Assembly: GCF_024220515.1 (NCBI RefSeq)
Contig: NZ_JAMXOT010000077.1
Span: forward strand, 1 to 35,375
Direction: 5' to 3'
DNA length: 35,375 nt
Source of the DNA: Oscillatoria sp. HE19RPO
GTDB taxonomy: Bacteria; Cyanobacteriota; Cyanobacteriia; Cyanobacteriales; Laspinemataceae
The stretch's first letter is position 1, and each line of letters begins with the position of its first letter. A program made the position numbers and the translations under genes. A model generated the notes under the pieces. It made no database searches and was not told the origin of the DNA. It worked only from the letters and a program-made list of their open reading frames with translations. Shown here in pieces: positions 25,252-33,835 of this stretch.

Positions 25252-25770
25252 AATTGTTTTGAATTTAATCAGAAGTTTTTACAGCAGAAAGGAGGCGATC
25301 GCAGGTCTATACTTCAAGATTGTTTGATAAAACTCTTATTATATAGAGGGCCATCCCTGATATAATTTTTTAGTAAAAAACCAATGCTATATTCGGCAGA
25401 ACCGTTCAACAGCACGATTTAGTTTAGGTAACTCCAGATTAGCGACAATCCTCCCCAAAGCGCATCTGTCAAAAGCAGCATTTTTTTTCCTGGGTTGAAT
25501 AATCTCTCCCTTCCTTTTGGGCGATCGGTCAACACCCTGCGGGGGATAAATCAAGCGCCTAACAGCGTGCATTCGGTTGAAACCGACTGAAAAAAAGTCG
25601 AATTGCATGATGTTTTTAGGGGATTGCAAAATATAAATCCTCCAAACGTTAAACTGAAAGAAAGGTATATGTAGGGGCGCAAGCATTGCGCCCCTACATA
25701 TAAGGGGCTACTCCGTTGATTCGTCACTACGAACGAACGTTTTGGAGGTTTTATTTTTTGGAGTTCCCTT
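25252..25770. repeat. Intergenic region with palindromes and a long repeat shared with the window end
   Basis: 25671-25696 is a GTAGGGGCGC...GCGCCCCTAC hairpin. From there to about 25770 the sequence is the reverse complement of about 35260-35345, with shared blocks such as GGGGCTACTCCGTTGAT and GAACGAACGTTTTGGAGGTT. Near 25538 a fragment of the 86-bp repeat (GGGGATAAATCA) appears. The ORF crossing 25387-25686 is not convincing, and I see no gene here. Confidence 0.75.
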
Positions 25771-25773
25771 AGA

Positions 25774-25828
25774 GGAGTGCGAGCATCTTGCTCGCTATCC
25801 TAGAGTGCGAGCAAGATGCTCGCACTCC
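25774..25828. terminator. 22-bp perfect inverted repeat beyond the MATE gene
   Basis: Arms 25774-25795 and 25807-25828 are perfectly complementary (core GAGTGCGAGCATCTTGCTCG) around an 11-base loop. It sits 43 bases past the MATE stop codon on the minus strand and directly follows the long repeat at 25671-25770. A strong hairpin here could terminate transcription or protect the 3' end. A short T-run (TTTTTTGGAG complement side) is not immediately adjacent, so termination is unproven. Confidence 0.55.
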
Positions 25829-25870
25829 AAAAACGTACCTCATAGCTATGGGAAACGCTATAACCCTAGC

Positions 25871-27244
25871 CTATTTAGAAAACCCTGTTTTTCCGGTTAA
25901 TAAATAAGCGAAACGACAGGTTAACAATAAACCGGAAAAAGCGAGTCCGAGGACTAAGCCTAACCATAAGCCAACGCCGCCAAAATTTAGACGTAAACCG
26001 AGGATATAACCACTGCATAGGCCAATACACCAATAGCCCAAAAAACCAATTAACATGGGAATTCGGGTATCTTTCACTCCGCGCAAAGCACCGGCAGCTA
26101 CCACTTGCATTCCATCAAAAATTTGAAACATGGCAGCGATACCTAACAAAGATATTGCTGATTCCAAGACAGGTTGATTGTCGGAATTTTGAATATCCAA
26201 ATACAATGCGACAATTTTATCCGGGTTGGTCCACAAAAATAACCCGGTGAGACTCATGAAACTGACCCCCATCGCAATGCCGACATATCCAGCACGTCTG
26301 GCACTGAGGATATCTTTTCTCCCCATTGCTTGGCCAACTCTGACCGTGGTGGCAAGAGACAATCCCACGGGAACCATAAAGGTGATATTGGCGGTTTGTA
26401 AGGCGATGTTATGGGCGGCTAATGTGACTGTTCCTAGGGTTCCCATGAGAAAGGTGGTGACGGCAAAGAGTCCGTTTTCTATGGCAAAGAGTCCGGCGAT
26501 CGGCCAGCCAATTTTGACTATTCCCCAAAATTCTCGGGCATCAAACTGATAAGAAGTCCGAAAAATGTGATAGGGTTTTAACCTGCGACTCAGGGTGAGA
26601 AAACTAGCAGCGGCGATAAACATTACCCAAAAAGATAGGGTGCTGGCCCATCCAATTCCGGCTAATCCCAAGACGGGTAAACCGAATTTGCCAAACATCA
26701 AAACGTAATTTCCGCCAATATTCAGGGGGACGCAACAGGCAACGATCGCCATTATCGGGCGGGTATAATTGAGGGCGGAGAAGATATTGCGTAATACGGC
26801 AAATCCTACGGCAGCGGGAAATCCCCAAATTAGCGCCTGGAGATAGGTTTGCGCGAATGCCACAGCCGTCGGGTCCTGTCCGAAACGCAGTAACAGGGGA
26901 GTGAGATTCCAGATTAGGAATCCCATCGGGACCGAGAGTGCGAGGGTTAACCAGAGTCCCTGAATGGTCAGGCGACTGATGCGGTGGAGTTCTCCGGCAC
27001 CTTGCGCGGTGGCGGCGATCGCCCCAACGGAGGACACCATCCCGGTAGAAATGAGGATGACGGTGAAAAAGATAATCGCACCTAAACCCCCGGCGGCTAA
27101 CGTCTCACTGCCGAGTAACCCCATCATGACTGTATCCACAAATCCGGTGGCGGCTTGCGCCAGTTGTGCGGCTATCAGGGGAATGGCCAGGTGCAGGGTG
27201 GCTTTGGCTTCGGAAAAAACTTTCGACTGAGACAGGCTGTGCAT
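25871..27244 (-). CDS. MATE family multidrug/toxin efflux transporter
   Basis: The 457-residue protein has about twelve hydrophobic segments and MATE features. The N-terminal part has ATLHLAIPLIAAQLAQAATG, FVDTVMMGLLGSETLAAGGL and SVGAIAATAQGAGE. The second half repeats the pattern with GLFAIENGLFAVTTFLMGTL, AAHNIALQTANITFMVPVGL and TTVRVGQAMGR. MATE proteins in the NorM branch export cationic drugs or metabolites in exchange for Na+ or H+ across the inner membrane. The gene follows the TspO-like gene by 31 bases on the same strand, suggesting an operon. The substrate is not predictable. Confidence 0.93.
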   Translation of the reverse strand: MHSLSQSKVFSEAKATLHLAIPLIAAQLAQAATGFVDTVMMGLLGSETLAAGGLGAIIFFTVILISTGMVSSVGAIAATAQGAGELHRISRLTIQGLWLTLALSVPMGFLIWNLTPLLLRFGQDPTAVAFAQTYLQALIWGFPAAVGFAVLRNIFSALNYTRPIMAIVACCVPLNIGGNYVLMFGKFGLPVLGLAGIGWASTLSFWVMFIAAASFLTLSRRLKPYHIFRTSYQFDAREFWGIVKIGWPIAGLFAIENGLFAVTTFLMGTLGTVTLAAHNIALQTANITFMVPVGLSLATTVRVGQAMGRKDILSARRAGYVGIAMGVSFMSLTGLFLWTNPDKIVALYLDIQNSDNQPVLESAISLLGIAAMFQIFDGMQVVAAGALRGVKDTRIPMLIGFLGYWCIGLCSGYILGLRLNFGGVGLWLGLVLGLAFSGLLLTCRFAYLLTGKTGFSK

Positions 27245-27275
27245 GAAAATAGTATCGGGGCAAGGGATATTTTCG

Positions 27276-28058
27276 TCAAGTTTTCCGGCGCTTCTTCCAC
27301 CAGGGAACTATGAGGAGGAGAAGCAGCCCGATCGCCAATCCCAAAGCGGTGCTGACAATCACTATATACTCGCTTTGACGGACGGCGATCGCAATATAAG
27401 CCCAAACAAAGACCAGATTAAAGGCGGTATCCGCTCGTTGAATCGTGGTGACAGCGGCGATCGCAGCGGTGACCCCGAGCATAATCACGGTCCAAAATAC
27501 CAAAATATTCGGGTCATCCCAACCCCAGGCATAGAGGGTACTGGCAATATTCACCACGGTGGCGACACTAATCCAGGCCAAATAAATACTTAAAGGAATG
27601 TTAATCAACCACTTTTCCCGAGGGGGGACTCGTTCTTTCCCTATCTGGAGGCGCAGATAAGTGAGAATCAGAGACCCTAAAATAATCAGCATGGCTAACA
27701 CGGACCAGCCAAACTGGAGATATTCAAACAAAAATACCCAAGCAATCTGAGCTAAACTGGCGAGAACCAGCAGGTAACTCATCTGCCTTAACCGAGGATG
27801 ATGGCGTTGCGCCGGTAAGACTTGATAGATGCCAAAGCTAATCAGGGATAAATAAATTAGCCCCCAAATGGCAAAGGCATAGTTAGCGGGAATAATTAAA
27901 ACATCCCGAAACATTTGGTTAGAAATTTCGCCAATCGTTAGGCCATTAAAGGGGAAAAGATTGGCGATAATATTAGTAACAAAGGCCGCCAGAATCGCCA
28001 GCAACGTTGAGACCGACCGGAATAGGTCAGAGTTAGAGCGTTCAGAGAGCTGTGTCAT
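27276..28058 (-). CDS. TspO/MBR-like tryptophan-rich sensory membrane protein
   Basis: The 260-residue membrane protein has about seven or eight hydrophobic helices. Segments PANYAFAIWGLIYLSLISFG, IYQVLP, AQIAWVFLFEYLQFGW and IPLSIYLAWISVATVVNIAS resemble the extended cyanobacterial relatives of TspO, labelled tryptophan-rich sensory protein. Classical TspO is about 160 residues, so this is the long form. TspO proteins bind tetrapyrroles or sterols, but no binding residue can be assigned here. It precedes the MATE gene by 31 bases. The assignment rests on remembered motif resemblance. Confidence 0.65.
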   Translation of the reverse strand: MTQLSERSNSDLFRSVSTLLAILAAFVTNIIANLFPFNGLTIGEISNQMFRDVLIIPANYAFAIWGLIYLSLISFGIYQVLPAQRHHPRLRQMSYLLVLASLAQIAWVFLFEYLQFGWSVLAMLIILGSLILTYLRLQIGKERVPPREKWLINIPLSIYLAWISVATVVNIASTLYAWGWDDPNILVFWTVIMLGVTAAIAAVTTIQRADTAFNLVFVWAYIAIAVRQSEYIVIVSTALGLAIGLLLLLIVPWWKKRRKT

Positions 28059-28208
28059 GGGGAATGACTCCTAGATTCTAAAGATTATCCTAGGCGATCG
28101 GCCATGACTTTGCACTCTTCCTGGGAGTGTATTTCCCCAGGGTTAGCGGCAACCGGGAGTGCAATTCAACGGACGACGAATACACCCTGCCCGTTCACCG
28201 CCCTAGAA

Positions 28209-28823
28209 TTAAATCACAAACTCTTCCGTGACCCGATCGCGCTCTAAAGTAACCTGAATGCTATAGCGTTCTCCTGGTTGTCCGCTTAACTCCATTTGTA
28301 GGCCGGAGTCAGCATTGCGCGCCACCACCTCATGGAGGCGATCGCCGTGGTGAGAGAGTAAGGTCAGTTGTAACCCGGCGGGTAATTCTGGGCGATCGCC
28401 TTTGGGATAAACCTGGACTAATACCCCGGTTTCCCCGTGAGATTCAGCCTTAATCGTCACAATCAAGGCGATCGAGCGATGCTGGCTATTGTGATGGCCC
28501 AATTGCAACGTTTTAGCCCGTTTTACCCCTGCGGTTTCCCGGATTAGCGCCAGGGAATCTTCTTCCGGACAAAAGACTTCATCGATCGCCTGCCATCCCG
28601 GTTCAAATCGCTCTTGAAACCACTTTCCCAAATTCACTGGATTCTGCCATTCCGGTCCTTCTCCCCAGGTTTCTAACCAATCCCCTTCTACATCCTCGAC
28701 ATAAAGATTAACGTGTTCCAGACCCAATCTGATCCGGTTCTCCTGTAAATCTTGAGCCGATTGAAGGGCTTGCCATGCTTGTTCGAGGCGGTCTTTACTT
28801 GATGTTTGGATTGTCGTACCCAT
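28209..28823 (-). CDS. DUF1822 family protein
   Basis: The 204-residue protein fits the C-terminal DUF1822 region of cyanobacterial proteins. The landmarks are LGKWFQERFEPGWQAIDEVF, VKRAKTLQLG, HRSIALIVTIKAE, VQVYPKGDRPELPAGLQLTL and a final GERYSIQVTLERDRVTEEFV. Many DUF1822 proteins are larger and lie near sigma-factor-like or stress genes; this one is short. No signal or membrane segment is visible, so it is likely cytosolic. The function is unknown, and the gene is monocistronic by spacing. Confidence 0.8.
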   Translation of the reverse strand: MGTTIQTSSKDRLEQAWQALQSAQDLQENRIRLGLEHVNLYVEDVEGDWLETWGEGPEWQNPVNLGKWFQERFEPGWQAIDEVFCPEEDSLALIRETAGVKRAKTLQLGHHNSQHRSIALIVTIKAESHGETGVLVQVYPKGDRPELPAGLQLTLLSHHGDRLHEVVARNADSGLQMELSGQPGERYSIQVTLERDRVTEEFVI

Positions 28824-28881
28824 ATCTAAGTCTTTTAAAAAAGGTTTGTTGTCGAATGGAATGTTTAAGAAATCGAGTTTC

Positions 28882-29574
28882 TTAAAAACTAAATTTCAGA
28901 TATTTTGACTCTTCCAGATGGCTGCTGTTATGCAACACCAAATTCACCATTTGACTCACGAATTCTTCTTTTCCTGGATTGTAACTCACAAAAATCCCCC
29001 GCTCTATGTTCCAGTCTTTCAGGGTTTTTTTCCATTCTTCGTATTTATGTTCAGAAAAATCATCAGAGATGCTAGTGACCTGGACGCAAAGTGGTCTGCC
29101 CTTGTTGCTGCTGACGATCGCATCTGTTGCCATAGAAAAATCTGCCACATACCGTTGGACGAGGCTCCCTTCACGAATCTTTATCTTTTGTGCGATTAGG
29201 TCAATCAGTTGAGCATCCTCCTGATTGAATTCTCCGGATCTTAATTTTTGTTTCCAAATGTAAAATTTGTTATCTTTTTCATTAAACCACTTGGGGAACA
29301 GGAATTCATACCAATACCGGACCGGGGGAGTAAGCTGATTTAAAAATGATTCCCGTTCCTCATCGGTGAGAACTTTCAGCGCTAACCAAAATTCTGCATC
29401 CTTGATGACTTCGAGCAGAAACCCCATTAAAAATTTTTTCTGCATTAATAAACCCGGTCTCATATCTTTGATCCAACGCCAGATTTCCTCCAAACGGTAC
29501 TCTAGCCCTGGATCCACTGAGGAAGCTATCCCCATGAGTTCCCTAAGTTTCGGCTCGATTTCAATGGCTTGCAA
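28882..29574 (-). CDS. Hypothetical protein, possible PD-(D/E)XK-like nuclease fold
   Basis: The 230-residue protein begins at TTG (29574), preceded by GGGGGAG 4 bases upstream; the first ATG is codon 14. The N-terminal half is helical with many Trp, Phe and Leu (FLMGFLLEVIKDAEFWLALK). The C-terminal half has VQRYVADFSMATDAIVSSNK then CVQVTS, KYEEWKKTLKDWNIERGIFV. The order of acidic residues, a beta strand with Q-x-T and a later helix is compatible with a restriction-endonuclease-like fold, but the lysine of the motif is missing. I do not recognise the family. Confidence 0.6.
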   Translation of the reverse strand: MQAIEIEPKLRELMGIASSVDPGLEYRLEEIWRWIKDMRPGLLMQKKFLMGFLLEVIKDAEFWLALKVLTDEERESFLNQLTPPVRYWYEFLFPKWFNEKDNKFYIWKQKLRSGEFNQEDAQLIDLIAQKIKIREGSLVQRYVADFSMATDAIVSSNKGRPLCVQVTSISDDFSEHKYEEWKKTLKDWNIERGIFVSYNPGKEEFVSQMVNLVLHNSSHLEESKYLKFSF

Positions 29575-29707
29575 ACACTCCCCCTACATCCGCCAAGCGC
29601 TTTTCAAAGCATATTTATGATCTTACTGTAAAAAGTGACCGTCTGAATAGAGGGGCGATCGCCCTCCCGATAGAGATTCCCAGTGAAATCCCACTCCGGT
29701 TAAACCT

Positions 29708-31906
29708 CTACTGGAACTGCCACACCTTAATTGTATTATCTTGACTCCCACTTGTCAGCATTTTGCCATCAGCACTAATCGAAAGCGAATTAATCGTATC
29801 CGAATGACCCTTAAGAGTCTGTAACAATTCTCCTGTGCCAATATTCCAAAGTTTCAGGGTACTATCGAGAGACCCACCGCCACTGACCAACGTCTGACCA
29901 TCAGGACTAAAGGCGATCGCGTGTACCGCATCAGAATGTCCGAATAACGTGCGGACCAACTGACCACTACTCACCTGCCAAATCAGAATCGAACTGTCTC
30001 CACTGGCACCAGCCACCCACTGACCATTGGGACTAAAAGCCACCGACCGAAACCGATAGAACCCCCCTTCTAACGTGCGGACCACCTCTCCGGTTTGAGT
30101 ATGCCAGATTTTAATCGAGCGATCGAAACTGCCACTGGCTAACAGTTGACCATCGGGACTATAAGCTAAGGAAAACACCCAACCCGAGTGCCCGGCGATC
30201 GACCGAATCAACTCCCCACTGTCCACATTCCATAACTTAATCGTATTATCAAACCCACCAGAGGCTAACTGCTTGCCATCGGGACTAAACGCCACCGACA
30301 TCACCCAAGCCGCATGATCCGTTAGGGTATGTAATAGCTTACCCGTACTCGTGTCCCAAACTTTTATCGTCCCATCTCCACTACTACTGGCGACCTTACT
30401 GCCATCGGGACTAAAGGTCACTGACCAAATTTCATGGGAATGACCGGATAAACTCTGGCGGACCTGACCGGATTCAAGATCCCAGATCTTTACCGTTTTG
30501 TCAACGCTACCACTGACAAGCAGGCGGCTATCGGGACTCAGCGCGATGGAATTAACCCCCCACAGATGACCCCCTAGGGTTTTCGCTAAGGTGATAGGAC
30601 TGGAGGCAGCTAGGGGTTGAGCCGATACCGTAGCGATCGGGGTGAAGGGTTCCGGGTTAGCGGGAACTTCAGGCATCACCCCAGGACTGCCATAGTTCAA
30701 CCAGAGTAAAGCGGAGATATTCGGTACTGTAAATCCGCCAAAGAGTTGAGTGGCTGTTCCCGCTAAGGCTAAGAAAAATCCACCCACGAGCAATTTTGGA
30801 GCTAATTTTAGGGCTTTTTTGTGATGAAAGCGCGACGATCGCCGACTGTGACGACTATAATTTCTGGCACTATTCAATCGCAGCAGACGAGTGGGAATCC
30901 TTGCTGCTGCTTGATAAGGTCGGATTCCAGCAATCGGTTGAGGCGATCGCGCAGGCATTGGGGAAGAACCCCAAGGTTGCTGCATCTCCTGTTCAATTTC
31001 CTCCAACCGCTTTAAAATTACCTGAGTATTTTGGGGGCGATTTCCCGGAAAAGGGGCCATCATGTAATCAATACAATCCGCCAAAGGATTCGTCGTGAAT
31101 CCCGCTGTGGGACTGTGGCGACTCCCATCCGATCGCCACAAAAGTTGACCCGTGCGCGTATCTTCAGGAAAGGCATTGGGTTCCTTTCCAGTTAACAGAA
31201 ATACAAAGGTTCGTCCTAGAGCAAAAAAATCCGATTGGGGAACCGCTTTGCCATTCGCCTGTTCTGGAGGCGTGTAACCGGGAGAAACAATTCCCGTAAT
31301 TTGATGACCCCCTCCCACTTTTGCCAGATAGGTTCCCGTCACCTCTCTAGCACTGCCAAAATCAATCAACGCCAGTTGACCATTCGGCTGAAGCATGATG
31401 TTGGAGGGTTTGATATCGCGGTGGAAAAACTGCTGTTGATGGACAATATTTAAAATTTCCCCAAGCTGTTTCAACCAATTGAGGGCCTGATGCTGGGGAA
31501 TCGGCAAATGATGGCGATCGGCCATCCACGCCTCTAAATTTCGGCCCTCAATCCGTTGCATCACCAGACAGTGTAACGGCTGCTGGCTATTTCTGGGCAG
31601 CACGGTAAAGTAACCCTCTGCTTCCACCCGGGGAATCCCGGGGTGATTCAAATGGCTTAAAACTTGAGCTTCGCGCTGAAACAGGGCGATCGCCTTGGGA
31701 TTATCATCAGTCAGGACCTTCAGAACCTTGAGGACCCCCCCATCATTCACCTCAAAGGTTTGACCAAACCCCCCTTCCCCCAATAATCGCCCAATCCGAT
31801 AGCGCCCTTGGAAAATCAAAAGCGAACCACAATGCCGACAGATGCGGTTCTGTGCATTTAAGGGGTCAGCCCGATTGGGGCATTTAGGATTGAGGCAATA
31901 ACTCAC
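29708..31906 (-). CDS. Serine/threonine protein kinase with zinc ribbon and seven WD40 repeats
   Basis: I place the start at GTG 31906 (732 residues), giving the N-terminus MSYCLNPKCPNRADP common in cyanobacterial kinases; a TTG at 31921 would add five. Cys4, Cys9, Cys23 and Cys26 form a zinc ribbon. The kinase domain (about 35-300) has the glycine loop GEGGFG (43-48), HRDIKPSN (about 162), DFGSA (about 183) and SPGYTPPEQ. A membrane helix lies near 370-390 (LLVGGFFLALAGTATQLFGG). Seven WD40 repeats (about 445-732) end in IKVWD or LKLWN motifs and likely form a propeller outside the cytoplasm, a plausible ligand sensor controlling the kinase. The targets are unknown. Confidence 0.92.
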   Translation of the reverse strand: MSYCLNPKCPNRADPLNAQNRICRHCGSLLIFQGRYRIGRLLGEGGFGQTFEVNDGGVLKVLKVLTDDNPKAIALFQREAQVLSHLNHPGIPRVEAEGYFTVLPRNSQQPLHCLVMQRIEGRNLEAWMADRHHLPIPQHQALNWLKQLGEILNIVHQQQFFHRDIKPSNIMLQPNGQLALIDFGSAREVTGTYLAKVGGGHQITGIVSPGYTPPEQANGKAVPQSDFFALGRTFVFLLTGKEPNAFPEDTRTGQLLWRSDGSRHSPTAGFTTNPLADCIDYMMAPFPGNRPQNTQVILKRLEEIEQEMQQPWGSSPMPARSPQPIAGIRPYQAAARIPTRLLRLNSARNYSRHSRRSSRFHHKKALKLAPKLLVGGFFLALAGTATQLFGGFTVPNISALLWLNYGSPGVMPEVPANPEPFTPIATVSAQPLAASSPITLAKTLGGHLWGVNSIALSPDSRLLVSGSVDKTVKIWDLESGQVRQSLSGHSHEIWSVTFSPDGSKVASSSGDGTIKVWDTSTGKLLHTLTDHAAWVMSVAFSPDGKQLASGGFDNTIKLWNVDSGELIRSIAGHSGWVFSLAYSPDGQLLASGSFDRSIKIWHTQTGEVVRTLEGGFYRFRSVAFSPNGQWVAGASGDSSILIWQVSSGQLVRTLFGHSDAVHAIAFSPDGQTLVSGGGSLDSTLKLWNIGTGELLQTLKGHSDTINSLSISADGKMLTSGSQDNTIKVWQFQ

Positions 31907-31979
31907 GGCAACTCTATCCAACGATTGAGGATATCTTGATTATCCTAACTTTCCCTGGGAAAAAACAACTATCCTTGGT

Positions 31980-32680
31980 CATACGTCGTTATCAAGAAAT
32001 GACAGGGTGGATTGGTCATGGGTCATTGGTCCTTTGTCATTTGTCGTTTCCTCTTGACGTGGCGATCGCCATCACAGCAGCAATCTGAGGGTCTATCAAC
32101 AGCAATTGAAATTGCTCCTTTTTGTTCGTAGTAACGACTTCAGTCGTTGCCTCTTGACGTGGCGATCGCCATCACAGCAGCAATCTGAGGGTCTATCAAC
32201 AGCAATTGAAATTGCTCCTTTTTGTTCGTAGTAACGACTTCAGTCGTTGCCTCTTGACGTGGCGATCGCCATCACAGCAGCAATCTCAGGCTCTACCACC
32301 TACCTGCTGGGGAATTGGAGGCAGAGCTTGACATGGGCGTTACTGGGCTTCAGCCAACTAACGAGGAAACGACTGAAGTCGTTACTACAAACAGAAGAGT
32401 TGGTCCTTTGTCATTTGTCGTTTCCTCTTGACGTGGCGATCGCCATCACCGCACCAATCTGCGGGTCTACCAACCGCAATTGAAATTGCTGCTTTTGTTC
32501 GTAGTAACGACTTCAGTCGTTGCCTCTTGACGTGGCGATCGCCATCACAGCAGCAATCTCAGGCTCTACCACCTACCTGGTGGGGAACTGGCGGCAGAGC
32601 TTGACATGGGCGTTACTGGGCTGAGGCCCAGTAACGAGGAAACGACTGAAGTCGTTACTACAAACAGAAGAAAACGACTT
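31980..32680. repeat. Nested repeat block: 100-bp units, composite repeats and palindromes
   Basis: A unit beginning CTCTTGACGTGGCGATCGCC starts at 32051, 32151, 32251, 32425 and 32524. The first two units are identical at 100-base spacing and end in TTCGTAGTAACGACTTCAGT. A second module (GGCAGAGCTTGACATGGGCG onward) occurs at about 32287-32400 and 32560-32672, ending in AACGACTGAAGTCGTT. Remnants of the CATTTGTC heptamer repeat are at about 32036 and 32406. An open frame of 78 codons (32247-32483) crosses the block but follows the repeats. Confidence 0.88.
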
Positions 32681-32682
32681 CA

Positions 32683-32802
32683 TACCAAATCCGGGTATGA
32701 AAAGTCGTTTTTATGGAGTAGCCCGCGCAGGCGGGCTTTGTCCGTGTAGCCCCACCCTTGAGGGTGCGGGTTTTTATAGACCTTTGACAACCGGATTCTG
32801 TA
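32683..32802. mobile_element. 120-bp miniature element inserted in a palindrome, 3-bp target duplication
   Basis: Ends are TACCAAATCCGG and, inward from the right, TACAGAATCCGG (10 of 12 match). TCA flanks both sides (32680-32682 and 32803-32805). Removing the element and one TCA restores AACGACTTCAGTCGTT, the palindrome repeated throughout the region. The core has GCCCGCGCAGGCGGGC, TAGCCCCACCC, and CACCCTTGAGGGTG followed by GCGGGTTTTT. It is the best-preserved copy of the element at 7843-7964, and a partial copy lies at 1-80. Confidence 0.75.
32753..32775 (+). terminator. Rho-independent terminator-like hairpin inside the miniature element
   Basis: CACCCTTGAGGGTG folds into a stem, and GCGGGTTTTT follows. 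The same structure with a T-run occurs at about 7911-7934. If transcribed on the plus strand it would be a plausible terminator. Confidence 0.45.
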
Positions 32803-32918
32803 TCAGTCGTTACTACAAAAATCTCCCCCATCCACCAATGACCCATGACCCATGACAAAAAAAGGGGCCAATTGCCCCTTTAGTCGGATTCTTCAGGTGA
32901 TGAGTGCAACCCGATCGC

Positions 32919-33746
32919 TTATGCGTCTGGTTCCACGCGACCGTAAAATAGACCGCGAATCTTCACCTCTACAGGTTCTTTCGCACCTAAATCAGTATCC
33001 GAAGACTGTTCGCTGACGAAAATACCAGCAATTTCCCCAGTGGCACTATTGACTTTAGAAACACTCAGGGAAATATGACCTTTACCCTGAAGTGCACGCT
33101 TGACGTTAGAGCGATTCAAATCTGCCGCATCAGAACTGGCAGGCAACGCCACCGCGTTATCATATCCAGTGGCTCCACCGCGACCCTTGGGGTCTAGGAA
33201 GGAAGCAGAACGATAGGACGGAACGGTATAGTCCCCTTCAAAATCAGTCGAGGTATTAATACTGTCAAGTCCGGGTTGACTGGTTGCCGTTAAACCTTTG
33301 ACGGTGAACAAGAAAGGAACTTCTTCACCACCGGGAAGCATGACAGTGATCGCTTGGAAGTCAATCCCATCTTTTTCCACAAAGGTGAAGCTGCCATCGG
33401 ATCCCAACGTCAAGGGTCCTTGGATTTGAGTCAAGGAGGAGGTATAACGAGTCAACGGTTTGCTGGGAATATATTCGGATTCTTTCCGTTTATTGGATCC
33501 TTCTTCCAGAACGAAATATTCCGTCGGTTGCAAACACAGTTCACTCAGCAAATAAGATTGGCTGCTATCAATGGGAATTGCACCCCGAGCGGTTTCTGCC
33601 AATTCCGGACAGCTATTTGCTAAACCTGTGTTTCTGATATCATCATAGGTGAGTTCTTTACTCCCCACCGTCGGCCCTTCACTACAAGCCGTTAGCACGC
33701 TCAAGCATACTGCTAGAAATGCGACAATTAAAGCGCGATACCTCAT
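32919..33746 (-). CDS. psbO: Photosystem II manganese-stabilising protein PsbO
   Basis: I start at ATG 33746 (275 residues), which has AAAGG upstream and gives the standard MRYRALIVAF; the longer frame begins at TTG. PsbO is the lumenal extrinsic protein that stabilises the Mn4CaO5 oxygen-evolving cluster. Diagnostic segments are LTYDDIRNTGLANSCPELAE, FVEKDGIDFQAITVMLPGGE, STDFEGDYTVPSYR, GYDNAVALP and SEQSSDTDLGAKEPVEVKIR. Two cysteines (in LANSCPEL and SELCLQP) form the conserved disulfide. The signal segment ends LSVLTAC, a good lipobox, so the mature protein may be lipid-anchored. The gene is monocistronic with a hairpin in its leader. Confidence 0.98.
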   Translation of the reverse strand: MRYRALIVAFLAVCLSVLTACSEGPTVGSKELTYDDIRNTGLANSCPELAETARGAIPIDSSQSYLLSELCLQPTEYFVLEEGSNKRKESEYIPSKPLTRYTSSLTQIQGPLTLGSDGSFTFVEKDGIDFQAITVMLPGGEEVPFLFTVKGLTATSQPGLDSINTSTDFEGDYTVPSYRSASFLDPKGRGGATGYDNAVALPASSDAADLNRSNVKRALQGKGHISLSVSKVNSATGEIAGIFVSEQSSDTDLGAKEPVEVKIRGLFYGRVEPDA

Positions 33747-33795
33747 GGTCAACCTTTATTTCAAAATTTAACAATCCCACCAGGGGTTAATCTTT

Positions 33796-33835
33796 GGTTT
33801 GGGTTCAACTTCGTTCGGACGAGGGAACCCAAACC
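33796..33835 (-). promoter_or_regulatory. Hairpin in the psbO upstream region
   Basis: GGTTTGGGTTC (33796-33806) and GAACCCAAACC (33825-33835) are perfect 11-bp arms around an 18-base loop, 50 to 90 bases before the psbO ATG. If transcription starts upstream, this would be a 5' leader stem-loop that could affect mRNA stability or translation. No T-run follows. Confidence 0.45.

Noticed and set aside
25387-25686. 99-aa ORF on the minus strand
   Set aside because: It crosses two palindromic repeat fragments and has no recognisable sequence.
32247-32483. 78-aa ORF with repeated PLDVAIAITA motif
   Set aside because: The repeated peptide mirrors the 100-bp DNA repeat containing GCGATCGC; no start signal.
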